From Deinococcus aerophilus (GTDB lineage: Bacteria; Deinococcota; Deinococci; Deinococcales; Deinococcaceae), in assembly GCF_014647075.1 (NCBI RefSeq), contig NZ_BMOM01000050.1:1-11932 (forward strand): DNA of 11,932 nt, given 5' to 3'. The position numbers and the translations under genes were made by a program. The notes under the pieces were generated by a model, which was not told the origin of the DNA, did no database searches, and saw only the letters and a program-made list of their open reading frames with translations. This document shows, piece by piece, positions 1-9,509 of the stretch; within the stretch, counting starts at the first letter, position 1; each line of letters begins with the position of its first letter.

Positions 1-1
1 C

Positions 2-81
<80 letters not shown>

Positions 82-97
82 TCAATGCTCCACCCCC

Positions 98-126
98 AGC
101 CCCCCTCCCACGAGGGGGGCTTTTTC
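98..126 (+). terminator. Intrinsic terminator after tRNA-Gly
   Basis: A GC-rich hairpin (arms AGCCCCCCTC at 98-107 and GAGGGGGGCT at 112-121, loop CCAC) runs directly into a T-run, TTTTTCT. All ten arm positions pair. It is a classic Rho-independent terminator for the tRNA-Gly transcript. On the opposite strand the hairpin is followed by G-rich sequence, so it should not work in that direction. Confidence 0.9.
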
Positions 127-175
127 TATGCCTGCCCCTGCCGTGCGGGGACCGGCCACCGCCCCTTCACGGCGG

Positions 176-205
176 CCTCAACACACAGGGCCTCAACACA
201 CGGGG
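176..205. repeat. Two-copy 15-bp tandem repeat
   Basis: CCTCAACACACAGGG (176-190) is followed immediately by CCTCAACACACGGGG (191-205), with one mismatch. It lies in the noncoding gap between the two tRNA genes and probably reflects a local slippage duplication. No function is evident. Confidence 0.75.
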
Positions 206-227
206 CGCAGCCTGAAAAAGCTGCGCC
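204..227 (-). terminator. Hairpin downstream of tRNA-Leu, possible terminator
   Basis: A perfect 8-bp stem, GGCGCAGC (204-211) with GCTGCGCC (220-227), encloses an 8-nt loop. It lies 28 nt beyond the 3' end of tRNA-Leu in that gene's reading direction. The T-run falls in the loop rather than after the stem, and no U-tract follows. It may therefore be a processing or weak termination structure, not a standard terminator. Confidence 0.35.
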
Positions 228-254
228 TGCGTGGGGTTCCTGTGGTACTGCTGC

Positions 255-336
255 TGGTGCCGAGAGCGGGACTTGAACCCGCACGGTTGCCCGTTCGATT
301 TTAAGTCGAATGCGTCTACCATTCCGCCATCCCGGC
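255..336 (-). tRNA. tRNA-Leu (anticodon UAA)
   Basis: Read on the minus strand, the 5' acceptor arm GCCGGGA pairs with TCTCGGC (one G-U). The D-arm region is GCGGAATGGTAGACGC, with the dihydrouridine-loop features usual for tRNA-Leu. The anticodon stem TTCGA/TCGAA holds loop CTTAAAA, anticodon TAA. A class II variable arm (CGGGCAACCG) supports leucine. The T-arm is GCGGG/CCCGC with TTCAAGT. Discriminator A is followed by an encoded CCA at 257-255. Confidence 0.96.
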
Positions 337-371
337 TCTGGGGTGCCGCTGCAAATGCCGCAGGCTGGAGC

Positions 372-377
372 AGTATA
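372..377 (-). promoter_or_regulatory. -10 box (TATACT) for tRNA-Leu
   Basis: Minus strand reads TATACT, a near-perfect sigma-70 -10 hexamer, 35 bp before the mature tRNA-Leu 5' end. This would leave a short leader for RNase P to remove. No good -35 hexamer is visible at the usual distance. Confidence 0.5.
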
Positions 378-441
378 GAGAAAACTTGGGGTGGGATGAT
401 GACGCTGAGGGGCCGGGATTGCTGTCCTGCTTCCGTTCACC

Positions 442-1161
<720 letters not shown>

Positions 1162-1164
1162 GAC

Positions 1165-2115
1165 TCAGTCCCTGCCGTTGGGCCGCAGCACCCTCAGGGC
1201 CGCCGCCTCGATCTCGACATGCACGGTCCCGGTCAGGTCCGGCCGGGCCGGGCGAACCTCACCGTCTACATGAAATGCCTGGCCCAGGTAGGGAATGTCG
1301 ATGCTTCGTGCGCGCGCCCGCTGCACGCTCGGCAGTTCTCCGAAACCGTCCCGCGCCAGGGCCGCCGCGTAGGCGAGCAGGCCGTCGCGCTCCTCGGCAT
1401 TCACGCTCACCACATCCAGCCAGCCGTCGCAGGGGTCGGCCCCACTGCACAGCGGCAGGCGGGGGCCGGTGGCGGGGGTGTTCATGACCTCCAGCAACAG
1501 GTGGGCCAGTTCGGGCTGGGCGGCGCCGTCCAGCGAGAGGGTCAGCGGCAGCGGATTGAGGCCGCTGAGCGCCGAGCCGATGGCCCCCACCGCGCGCAGA
1601 GGGCTCTTGCCGCTTTCGGGATCGTAGTCGGCGAGCACGTCGGCAAAGGCGCCGCACCCCAGCGCTTCCAGAAACGTGTCCTCGCCCCAGGGGGCCCGGA
1701 CCCGGCCCACGTCAAAGGGCACTGCCCGCGCGTCCGCGTAAGCGGCGATCACGTCCTGCGGCTCGCCGCAGACTCCCAGGGTGCGGGCGATGTTGTTGGC
1801 CGTGCCCATGGGGATCACACCCAGCGTGACATTCGGCCGCCCGGCCAGCCGCAGCGCAGCGGCGCGGATGGTACCGTCGCCCCCCGCCACGAATACGGTT
1901 CCTGTCGCCCCGGCGAGCGCTCCCTGCAGAGCGTCCTCGCTGTCGGTGGCCCGGTAGACCGGGCGGTAGCCGATGCCATGCAGCGCCTCGGTGAGCCCTT
2001 CTGGACTGCTGTGGCCGCTGCCGCCTGCCCCCGGATTGAAGATCAGGGTGGCCGAGGGCGGCTGTACCGGCGCGGCCGAAGCCGCCGTGATGACCGTGAC
2101 TTCGTTCGCCGTCAT
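1165..2115 (-). CDS. Diacylglycerol kinase-like lipid kinase (YegS/DagK family), copy 1
   Basis: The 316-residue protein has the DAGK catalytic fold. The nucleotide-binding motif GGDGT is at 78-82, and PMGTANNIARTL at 102-113 is the conserved glycine/asparagine loop. It is preceded by IFNPGAGG (25-32), the family's N-terminal N-P loop. The family phosphorylates lipid hydroxyls (diacylglycerol, ceramide, related lipids) with ATP at the inner membrane face. The later substrate loop, normally LAPxAxxxDG, reads CSGADPCDGWLD here, so the AP pair is lost while DG is kept; this may affect specificity. The ATG at 2115 is chosen because a TACAGT -10 box lies 6 nt upstream (leaderless pattern) and no Shine-Dalgarno is visible; the much longer open frame upstream is a shadow of the neighbouring genes. 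It resembles the divergent copy at 2574-3494 closely through the core motifs. Confidence 0.88.
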   Translation of the reverse strand: MTANEVTVITAASAAPVQPPSATLIFNPGAGGSGHSSPEGLTEALHGIGYRPVYRATDSEDALQGALAGATGTVFVAGGDGTIRAAALRLAGRPNVTLGVIPMGTANNIARTLGVCGEPQDVIAAYADARAVPFDVGRVRAPWGEDTFLEALGCGAFADVLADYDPESGKSPLRAVGAIGSALSGLNPLPLTLSLDGAAQPELAHLLLEVMNTPATGPRLPLCSGADPCDGWLDVVSVNAEERDGLLAYAAALARDGFGELPSVQRARARSIDIPYLGQAFHVDGEVRPARPDLTGTVHVEIEAAALRVLRPNGRD

Positions 2116-2121
2116 GGTCCA

Positions 2122-2127
2122 ACTGTA
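2122..2127 (-). promoter_or_regulatory. -10 box (TACAGT), leaderless start of kinase copy 1
   Basis: Minus-strand TACAGT ends 6 nt before the ATG at 2115, so transcription would begin at or next to the start codon. No convincing -35 is visible. It gives kinase copy 1 its own promoter inside the gap after the membrane protein gene. Confidence 0.5.
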
Positions 2128-2133
2128 GTCATT

Positions 2134-2147
2134 CGCCCTGAAGGGCG
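2134..2147. repeat. Short perfect inverted repeat upstream of kinase copy 1
   Basis: CGCCCT-GA-AGGGCG, six-base arms, lies 6 bp upstream of the TACAGT -10 box, where a -35 element or operator would fall. There is no T-run, so it is not an intrinsic terminator. It may be an operator or chance in GC-rich DNA. Confidence 0.35.
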
Positions 2148-2186
2148 CCTTGAGGAAACGATGAATACAGGGGGGGAGACCCGGCT

Positions 2187-2528
2187 TCACGGCTGGTCTT
2201 CGTCCTGCATGGCCCGCCAGTCCTCGTAGGCCAGGGCGGGCAGCAGGGCAAAACTGCCGACCACCAGTGAGGCCGCCGCTGCTGGAGCCCGCACCGCTGT
2301 CTTGCCGTTCAGCATCAGATACAGCGCCCCGAGCGTGCTGAGCGCTCCAATGTCCATGAACATGATCCGGGCGAAGGAACTGCGTTTCAGGGTCTCTACG
2401 GTACCCAACTCGCCCTCGCGGCGGCGCCCCACGACAGCGGTCAGGACCAGCATCAGCAGCAGGGACAGGTAAAGGCGCAGGCGGGCGGCGGAGGGACGTC
2501 GGTAGGGCTCCAGGCCGGGAGGGGTCAT
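2187..2528 (-). CDS. Small three-helix membrane protein, unknown function
   Basis: A 113-residue protein with three hydrophobic stretches (about 19-34, 55-73 and 83-100), a basic loop RRREGE after the first helix and an acidic C-terminus ending QDEDQP. Arginines before helix 1 suggest the N-terminus faces the cytoplasm. I do not recognise the family. The ATG at 2528 is chosen because TACTCT sits 5 nt upstream, the leaderless pattern. It is the first gene of a leftward set with kinase copy 1 (71-bp gap) and the PHP gene, so a role at the membrane alongside the lipid kinase is possible but unproven. Confidence 0.65.
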   Translation of the reverse strand: MTPPGLEPYRRPSAARLRLYLSLLLMLVLTAVVGRRREGELGTVETLKRSSFARIMFMDIGALSTLGALYLMLNGKTAVRAPAAAASLVVGSFALLPALAYEDWRAMQDEDQP

Positions 2529-2533
2529 GTTCC

Positions 2534-2539
2534 AGAGTA
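2534..2539 (-). promoter_or_regulatory. -10 box (TACTCT), leaderless start of membrane protein gene
   Basis: Minus-strand TACTCT ends 5 nt before the ATG at 2528. Its expected -35 position (about 2557-2562) overlaps the -10 box of the divergent kinase gene, so polymerase binding at the two promoters may be mutually exclusive. Confidence 0.5.
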
Positions 2540-2560
2540 CCCGTCCCGGCGCCCGCGCCG

Positions 2561-2566
2561 TACAGT
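2561..2566 (+). promoter_or_regulatory. -10 box (TACAGT), leaderless start of kinase copy 2
   Basis: TACAGT ends 7 nt before the ATG at 2574. The same hexamer occurs at the same distance before the paralogous kinase (2122-2127), so the start architecture of the two copies is conserved as well as the protein. No clear -35 is present. Confidence 0.55.
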
Positions 2567-2573
2567 GGCAGCC

Positions 2574-3494
2574 ATGACCGTGCCCCGCTCCGGCTCCGCC
2601 GACCTGACGCCCGCCGTCCTGATCTACAACGCCAGCTCGGGACAGGGCAGGCGGACCACGCCGGACGAGCTGCGGGACGCCCTGTGGAGCGCCGGATTCG
2701 ACGCCCGCCACCGGCCCACGGCCCACGCCAGTGACCTGAACGCCGCGCTGGCGGACGTGACCGGGCCGGTGTTCGTGGCGGGCGGCGACGGCTCCTTCCG
2801 CGCCGCCGCGCTGCACCTGGTGGGCCGGGCCGGGGTGACGGTGGGCGTGATTCCGCTGGGCACGTCGAACAACATCGCCCGTACCCTGGGGCTGGACGAC
2901 GACCCACTGGCGCTGGCCGGACGGTACCGGGACGGCCTGAGCGCGCCGTTTGATGCCGGGCGCATTCGGGCGCCCTGGGGAGAGGACGTGTTTTTCGAGG
3001 CCTGCGGCTGTGGCGTTTTTGCCGACGTGCTGCATGCCTACGATCCGGACGCTCCCAAGAGTCCGTTTCGCGCGGTGGGGGCCCTGATGGAGGTGCTTCC
3101 CGACTTCGAGCCGCTGGAGCTGCAGATCACCGTGGAGGGGCAGCTTTACCCTGGTCCGCCCCTGACCCTGCTGGAGGTCATGAACATCCAGGCGACGAGC
3201 AACAGCCTGCGTCTGGCTCCGGACGCCCACCCCGGTGACGGCCTGCTGAACCTGATCCGGGTGAACGGCGAGGAACGTGACGGCCTGATCGCTTACGTCG
3301 CCTCGCTGATGGGCGGCACCTTTGATGAACTGCCCAGCGTGCGGGAACACGTCACCCCACGCCTGCAGGTGTCGTACCACGGTCAGGTGTTTCATGTGGA
3401 CGGCGAGACCCGCGAGCCCGGTCCGCCCGGCGGCGCGGTGGACATTGAGGTGTGGCCCGCCGCCCTGCAGGTGCTGCGCCCCGCTGGCGGCTGA
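2574..3494 (+). CDS. Diacylglycerol kinase-like lipid kinase (YegS/DagK family), copy 2
   Basis: 306 residues with the full family signature: IYNASSGQG (17-25), GGDGS (70-74), PLGTSNNIARTL (94-105) and a canonical LAPDAHPGDG loop near residue 218-227. It should phosphorylate a lipid alcohol with ATP at the cytoplasmic membrane face. It shares blocks such as VFVAGGDG, RAAAL, NNIARTLG and RAPWGED with copy 1, so the two are paralogues. This copy keeps the canonical AP-DG substrate loop that copy 1 has altered. ATG 2574 is preferred over the in-frame GTG at 2565, because that GTG overlaps the -10 box. The stop is followed after one base by the ATG of the PAP2 gene, so the two are almost certainly cotranscribed: a kinase and a lipid phosphate phosphatase in one unit. 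Confidence 0.9.
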   Translation: MTVPRSGSADLTPAVLIYNASSGQGRRTTPDELRDALWSAGFDARHRPTAHASDLNAALADVTGPVFVAGGDGSFRAAALHLVGRAGVTVGVIPLGTSNNIARTLGLDDDPLALAGRYRDGLSAPFDAGRIRAPWGEDVFFEACGCGVFADVLHAYDPDAPKSPFRAVGALMEVLPDFEPLELQITVEGQLYPGPPLTLLEVMNIQATSNSLRLAPDAHPGDGLLNLIRVNGEERDGLIAYVASLMGGTFDELPSVREHVTPRLQVSYHGQVFHVDGETREPGPPGGAVDIEVWPAALQVLRPAGG

Positions 3495-3495
3495 C

Positions 3496-4113
3496 ATGCC
3501 CAGGCCCCGGCGCGCCGGCCTGAGCCGGCTGGCTGCGGGAGCGCTGGCTGCCCTGCTGTTGCTGTCCGCGCTGACCTGGCCTGTGGTGAGGGACGGACTC
3601 CTGCCCTTCGACCTGCCCGTGACCCTGTGGTTGCGCGGTCACGCGGGCCCCGGCTGGGTGGGCGCGGCGCGCATTCTGAACATTGGCGGCAGCCTGGCCG
3701 TCGTGGTGCCCGTAACGCTGCTGGGGGTGGCCCTGCTGTGGCGGCAGCGGACGCAGGCCGCCGTGCTGCTGGGCGGCATGACCACGGCCCTGCTGCTGCA
3801 ACTCGTCCTGAACGCCGCTGTTGCCCGGCCCCGTCCCACGCTGCTGCCGCATCTGGTGGCTGCCTCGGGGCTGGCCTATCCCAGCGGCCACAGCACCCTG
3901 GCCGCCGCGCTGGGCACCCTGCTGAGCGCCGCGGCGTGGCGCACGCGCTGGCGCTGGCCGGTGCTGGCCCTGGCCGCGCTATACGCGGGGCTGATGGGCG
4001 CGGCCCGTGTGGTGCTGGGTGTTCACCATCCCAGCGACGTGTTGGCGGGGTGGCTGCTCGGGGTGGGGGTGGGCCTGCTCGCCGCGTCGGCAGGGGAGGG
4101 GGTGAGCGGTTGA
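3496..4113 (+). CDS. PAP2-family membrane phosphatase
   Basis: 205 residues, mostly hydrophobic, with about five to six membrane helices. The acid phosphatase/PAP2 motifs are present: C1 ending RPRP (111-114), C2 PSGH (129-132) and C3 with Arg171, His177 and Asp181 in R-x5-H-x3-D. C1 is normally K-x6-RP; here Asn106 occupies the lysine position. Relatives dephosphorylate phosphatidic acid, phosphatidylglycerol phosphate or undecaprenyl pyrophosphate at the outer membrane face. The ATG starts one base after the kinase stop, so translation is probably coupled. The kinase and phosphatase would act in opposite directions on lipid phosphates. Substrate is not determinable; undecaprenyl-PP recycling is the main alternative. 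Confidence 0.88.
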   Translation: MPRPRRAGLSRLAAGALAALLLLSALTWPVVRDGLLPFDLPVTLWLRGHAGPGWVGAARILNIGGSLAVVVPVTLLGVALLWRQRTQAAVLLGGMTTALLLQLVLNAAVARPRPTLLPHLVAASGLAYPSGHSTLAAALGTLLSAAAWRTRWRWPVLALAALYAGLMGAARVVLGVHHPSDVLAGWLLGVGVGLLAASAGEGVSG

Positions 4114-4125
4114 GTTACGCCGGCT

Positions 4126-4290
4126 TCAGCCGTGCATGGAGTTGTACCCGAAGTTGGTGGCGGTCATGCCCGAATGTCCCAGGTTGATCACGATACCCAG
4201 CGGCGCAAATTCAGCGCGGGCCACCAGCGACAGGTTATTCAGGGCATGTTTGGTCGAGGAATATGGCGCAGCCCCGGCACGAGCATCTTG
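4126..4290 (-). pseudogene. Fragment of a short-chain dehydrogenase/reductase gene
   Basis: About 54 codons match the middle of classical SDR enzymes: GAAPYSSTKHALNNLS contains the catalytic Y-x3-K pair, followed by RAEFAPLGIVINLGHSGMTATNFG, the helix and the strand before the usual PG-x-x-x-T motif (here SG). The Rossmann GxxxGxG region and catalytic Ser are missing upstream, where sequence changes to AT-rich DNA, and the frame stops early after NSMHG. It is a truncated remnant, probably cut when the adjacent AT-rich segment arrived. Confidence 0.75.
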
Positions 4291-4306
4291 GTTGTGCCGT
4301 TTTTTT
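4275..4306 (+). terminator. Intrinsic terminator for the kinase/PAP2 unit
   Basis: CGGCAC (4275-4280) pairs with GTGCCG (4294-4299), a 6-bp GC-rich stem with a 13-nt loop, followed by seven Ts (4300-4306). It works in the + direction and lies between the convergent kinase/PAP2 unit and the GIY-YIG gene. The left arm is inside the SDR remnant and the T-run belongs to the AT-rich segment, so the terminator seems to straddle the junction. Confidence 0.65.
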
Positions 4307-4310
4307 ATTA
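4303..4310. repeat. 8-bp direct repeat TTTTATTA, left copy
   Basis: TTTTATTA occurs at the left edge of the AT-rich segment and again at 5313-5320 at its right edge. The left copy overlaps the TAA stop of the GIY-YIG gene. It could be a target-site duplication or recombination scar; chance is plausible because it is AT-only. Confidence 0.35.
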
Positions 4311-5240
4311 CGCTCCGTCCCAATCTGGATGCTCCATTTCAAGTCCAAATATTTTTTCCATCTCGTCACTCCACTGGCGCATGGTTATGTTGGTGGAAAT
4401 TATTTTCCAAGTTGCCCAGCCCGACCTGGAAGTACCCGTTAATATCGATGCAGCTTGACTTGGGCTGGTGAATGCAGAATCTTTAGTAAATTTGTATGTA
4501 CTACCGCACACCAACACCAAAATGCCCTTTTGAATAAGCTGACTTGAGTAAAATGAATAAAATCCGCCGCCGATATGACGGAGAGTTGAGTCTTTGGATA
4601 TGACGAACTTATCAGCGAGCATTCTGCCAAATGCATGGACACCTACGGATTTCAATTCGAATATTGGATTTGAATAATCCAAAATTGTTGGCGCCCCATT
4701 CGCCTCATTTGTAAATCCCATAGAAGAATTAAGGCTGAAGAATTTAAAACCCAGTGATCTAAGAATAAGTTTGTATCGTCGCATAAAGGCTGCAACGTTG
4801 ATGTGATCATGAGAGGCCAAGTGGGGTTCTGCTAAAAGTTTATTCTGGTTTGTGAGGTTTACAGATCCAGCAACACTCAGATCCTTTAGTATTTTTGCCT
4901 CAAGGCTTTTGATGTGAGCCTTGTTTAGACTCCCTGATACTGATTTTAAGATAATGACTTTTTTCCAGAATGTCTTATTTTTTGAATTTATATGCTGCTT
5001 TATTCTGGCACTAAGGGATTCGGTTTCTCCTACATAGACATAGTCTTTGCCAAAGTTGGCCTGATTCTCACCGACAAGGATGTATAAGCCAGGACAAGCA
5101 AAATCGTTGTTTTGTAGTAGCTGGTCGATCCTATCGCGTGGGAATATCGCAACTTGACCCGCCCAATCATGCATTTCTGCATATATAATCCCGTCGGGAT
5201 CACCGTCGAGTAAGACGATCTGGATGGCTGTCGGTTCCAC
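4308..5240 (-). CDS. GIY-YIG nuclease-like protein with C-terminal DUF4357-like domain
   Basis: 310 residues in three parts. An N-terminal segment (IQIVLLDGDPDGI..AEM, 6-23) resembles the start of known GIY-YIG/DUF4357 proteins. The GIY-YIG domain follows: PGLYILVGE (50-58) is the GIY strand, YVYVGET (68-73) the YIG strand, then Arg79 in SARIKQH and Glu114 in SLEAKI, the expected catalytic Arg and Glu. The C-terminal part (about 250-282) reads FTKDSAFTSPSQAASILTG...GWATWK, the DUF4357 signature. GIY-YIG enzymes cut DNA with one metal ion. The start is GTG, directly after an in-frame TAA, with TATCAT 7 nt upstream. Base composition is far more AT-rich than both neighbours, implying recent transfer. 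Such proteins are often found near restriction-modification or defence genes; here it stands alone. Function is inferred from motifs only. Confidence 0.85.
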   Translation of the reverse strand: MEPTAIQIVLLDGDPDGIIYAEMHDWAGQVAIFPRDRIDQLLQNNDFACPGLYILVGENQANFGKDYVYVGETESLSARIKQHINSKNKTFWKKVIILKSVSGSLNKAHIKSLEAKILKDLSVAGSVNLTNQNKLLAEPHLASHDHINVAAFMRRYKLILRSLGFKFFSLNSSMGFTNEANGAPTILDYSNPIFELKSVGVHAFGRMLADKFVISKDSTLRHIGGGFYSFYSSQLIQKGILVLVCGSTYKFTKDSAFTSPSQAASILTGTSRSGWATWKIISTNITMRQWSDEMEKIFGLEMEHPDWDGA

Positions 5241-5247
5241 TTACTTG

Positions 5248-5253
5248 ATGATA
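5248..5253 (-). promoter_or_regulatory. -10 box (TATCAT), leaderless start of the GIY-YIG gene
   Basis: Minus-strand TATCAT ends 7 nt before the GTG start at 5240 and no Shine-Dalgarno is present. The foreign gene therefore uses the same TANNNT-at-start layout as the native genes. The -35 region would fall inside the adjacent hairpin (5258-5293). Confidence 0.45.
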
Positions 5254-5257
5254 ACTG

Positions 5258-5293
5258 AAGGGCCACAGTTCCGTTTCGGAATCTGTGGCCCTT
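5258..5293 (-). terminator. Long hairpin between nrdJ and the GIY-YIG gene, probable nrdJ terminator
   Basis: AAGGGCCACAG + TTCCG (5258-5273) pairs with CGGAA + CTGTGGCCCTT (5277-5293), giving 16 bp with one bulged T and a 3-nt loop. It begins 30 nt after the nrdJ stop. On the minus strand the stem is followed by CAGTTAT, a weak U-tract; on + by TTTAAAA. Best explained as a terminator for nrdJ, with the GIY-YIG -10 box only 4 nt beyond it. Confidence 0.55.
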
Positions 5294-5312
5294 TAAAATC
5301 GATCTGCCCGGA

Positions 5313-5320
5313 TTTTATTA
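5313..5320. repeat. 8-bp direct repeat TTTTATTA, right copy
   Basis: Matches 4303-4310 exactly and lies 2 bp from the nrdJ stop codon, at the point where GC-rich sequence resumes. Together the copies bracket a unit of about 1 kb containing only the GIY-YIG gene and the hairpin. Confidence 0.35.
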
Positions 5321-5322
5321 AT

Positions 5323-8313
<2,991 letters not shown>

Positions 8314-8320
8314 GGTGGGG

Positions 8321-8326
8321 CTCCTT
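8321..8326 (-). promoter_or_regulatory. Ribosome binding site of nrdJ (AAGGAG)
   Basis: Minus-strand AAGGAG lies 7 nt before the ATG at 8313. It fixes the nrdJ start inside a frame that stays open to 8610, and contrasts with the leaderless starts elsewhere in the window. Confidence 0.85.
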
Positions 8327-8427
8327 GCAGGAAAGGGGGCGGCAGCAAAACCCCTCGCCGCCCGCGGGGAGACGGCGTGGGACCGGGCGCTGAAGGGCTG
8401 GCGAAGGGGAGTCGCTCTTGGTGAGTG

Positions 8428-8456
8428 ACTGTACCATCCGCGGGGGTCGGGTACAA
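8428..8456 (-). promoter_or_regulatory. nrdJ promoter (TTGTAC - 17 bp - TACAGT)
   Basis: Minus strand: -35 candidate TTGTAC (8456-8451), 17-bp spacer, -10 candidate TACAGT (8433-8428). Initiation near 8421 would give a leader of about 108 nt before nrdJ. The -35 is one half of the inverted repeat at 8449-8468, and a GGTACA hexamer overlaps the -10. Confidence 0.6.
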
Positions 8457-8468
8457 GGACTTGTACCC
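8449..8468. promoter_or_regulatory. Perfect inverted repeat over the nrdJ -35 box, probable operator
   Basis: GGGTACAAG (8449-8457), a 2-bp centre GA, then CTTGTACCC (8460-8468): perfect 9-bp arms. The half-site GGTACA/TGTACC recurs at 8430-8435 (over the -10) and 8482-8487. The position over the -35 suggests a dimeric repressor, or an activator touching polymerase. It does not match the NrdR box (ACACTATATATAGTGT type) or the Deinococcus radiation-response motif. There is no cobalamin riboswitch box in the leader that I can recognise. Confidence 0.65.
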
Positions 8469-8543
8469 AAATTGGAAATGATGTACCAGATGCGGCGTCT
8501 GGCAGTCGGCGTGGGCCGCTTGCTCCGTCCGGTTCAGCCGTGC

Positions 8544-9509
8544 TCAGCCGTGTTCTTCGGCCTTGGCGTCGCGCTCCATCAGGCTGGCGATGCCAGTGTC
8601 CGGCGTCCACGCGCCCGAGGTCACCCGCGCCACCGCCCGCACGATGGGCAGGTCGTGGCCGTGTGCGCTGGCCCAGGCGTCCAGCAGCCCCGCGGTCCGC
8701 AGTCCCTCAATGACCTGACCGCCCTGCGCTGGATTGTGGCCACGCGCGATGGCCTCGCCCGCCGCGCGGTTGCGGCTGTGGCGGCTGGTCGCGGTGGCCA
8801 CCAGGTCACCCAGACCGCTCAGGCCATACACGGTGTCTTCCTGTGCGCCCAGGGCGAGCAGGTAACGCCGCATCTCGCGCAGACCGCGGGTGATCAGCGC
8901 GGCCTTGGCGTTGTCGCCCAGCTCCAGTCCGTCCACCAGTCCGGCAGCCAGCGCCATGACGTTCTTCAGCACGCCGCCCAGCTCCACGCCCACCACGTCT
9001 GCGCTGGTGTACACCCGCAGGGCGGGGGACATCAGGGCCGTCTGCACGGCCAGGGCCAGGGCATGGTCCTCACTGGCGACCACTGTGGCAGCCGGCAGGC
9101 CGCGCCCGATCTCCTCGGCGTGGTTGGGGCCGCTGAGGACGGCGACCCGGGCAAACCCCAGCTCGTGGGCCAGGGCGCTGAGCCGCTCCCCGTCCGGCGC
9201 GAGGCCCTTGGCACACAGCACCACGCCCAGGGTGCGTGGCAGCTGCGTGAGCAGGTCCGGCACCCCCACGCTGGGCACGACCACCAGCGCGAAGGCCGCT
9301 CCGTGGGTCGCCTGCGCCAGATCTGCCGTCACATGAACCGTGTCCGGCAGCGTCACGCCGGGCAGGTAAGTCTCGTTCTCGCGGCTGGCCTGCACCGTGG
9401 CCGCCAGCTCGGGCCGCCGCACCCACAGGGTCACCGCACCCTGCCGGGCTGCCGCCACCGCCAGGGCCGTGCCCCAGCCTCCGGCCCCCAGCACGGGCAA
9501 GGGGCTCAT
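8544..9509 (-). CDS. gpsA: NAD(P)H-dependent glycerol-3-phosphate dehydrogenase
   Basis: Reduces dihydroxyacetone phosphate to sn-glycerol 3-phosphate in the cytoplasm, the entry step of phospholipid synthesis. The 321-residue protein shows the Rossmann motif GAGGWG (8-13), LCAKG (99-102 with Lys101), LSGPNHAEE (125-133), the [17 protein letters not shown] block (174-190) with the catalytic Lys182, and GLGDL (232-236). Most family members have SGPSFA where this one has SGPNHA; the change is small. The ATG overlaps the stop of the upstream methyltransferase gene (ATGA), so translation is coupled. Length matches bacterial GpsA. Positions 8488-8543 after the stop show no clear terminator. Confidence 0.95.
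   Translation of the reverse strand: MSPLPVLGAGGWGTALAVAAARQGAVTLWVRRPELAATVQASRENETYLPGVTLPDTVHVTADLAQATHGAAFALVVVPSVGVPDLLTQLPRTLGVVLCAKGLAPDGERLSALAHELGFARVAVLSGPNHAEEIGRGLPAATVVASEDHALALAVQTALMSPALRVYTSADVVGVELGGVLKNVMALAAGLVDGLELGDNAKAALITRGLREMRRYLLALGAQEDTVYGLSGLGDLVATATSRHSRNRAAGEAIARGHNPAQGGQVIEGLRTAGLLDAWASAHGHDLPIVRAVARVTSGAWTPDTGIASLMERDAKAEEHG

Noticed and set aside
176..205. CRISPR-like repeat
   Set aside because: Only two 15-bp copies with no spacer; simple tandem duplication.
4114..4323. Short minus-strand ORF (65 codons) as an intact gene
   Set aside because: Only an internal SDR piece is present, without the cofactor-binding half or the normal C-terminus; the apparent ATG lies in the adjoining foreign DNA.
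8314..8427. Cobalamin riboswitch in the nrdJ leader
   Set aside because: Expected for a B12 enzyme in some bacteria, but no recognisable B12 box or conserved core is seen in the roughly 110-nt leader, which is also too short for the usual structure.
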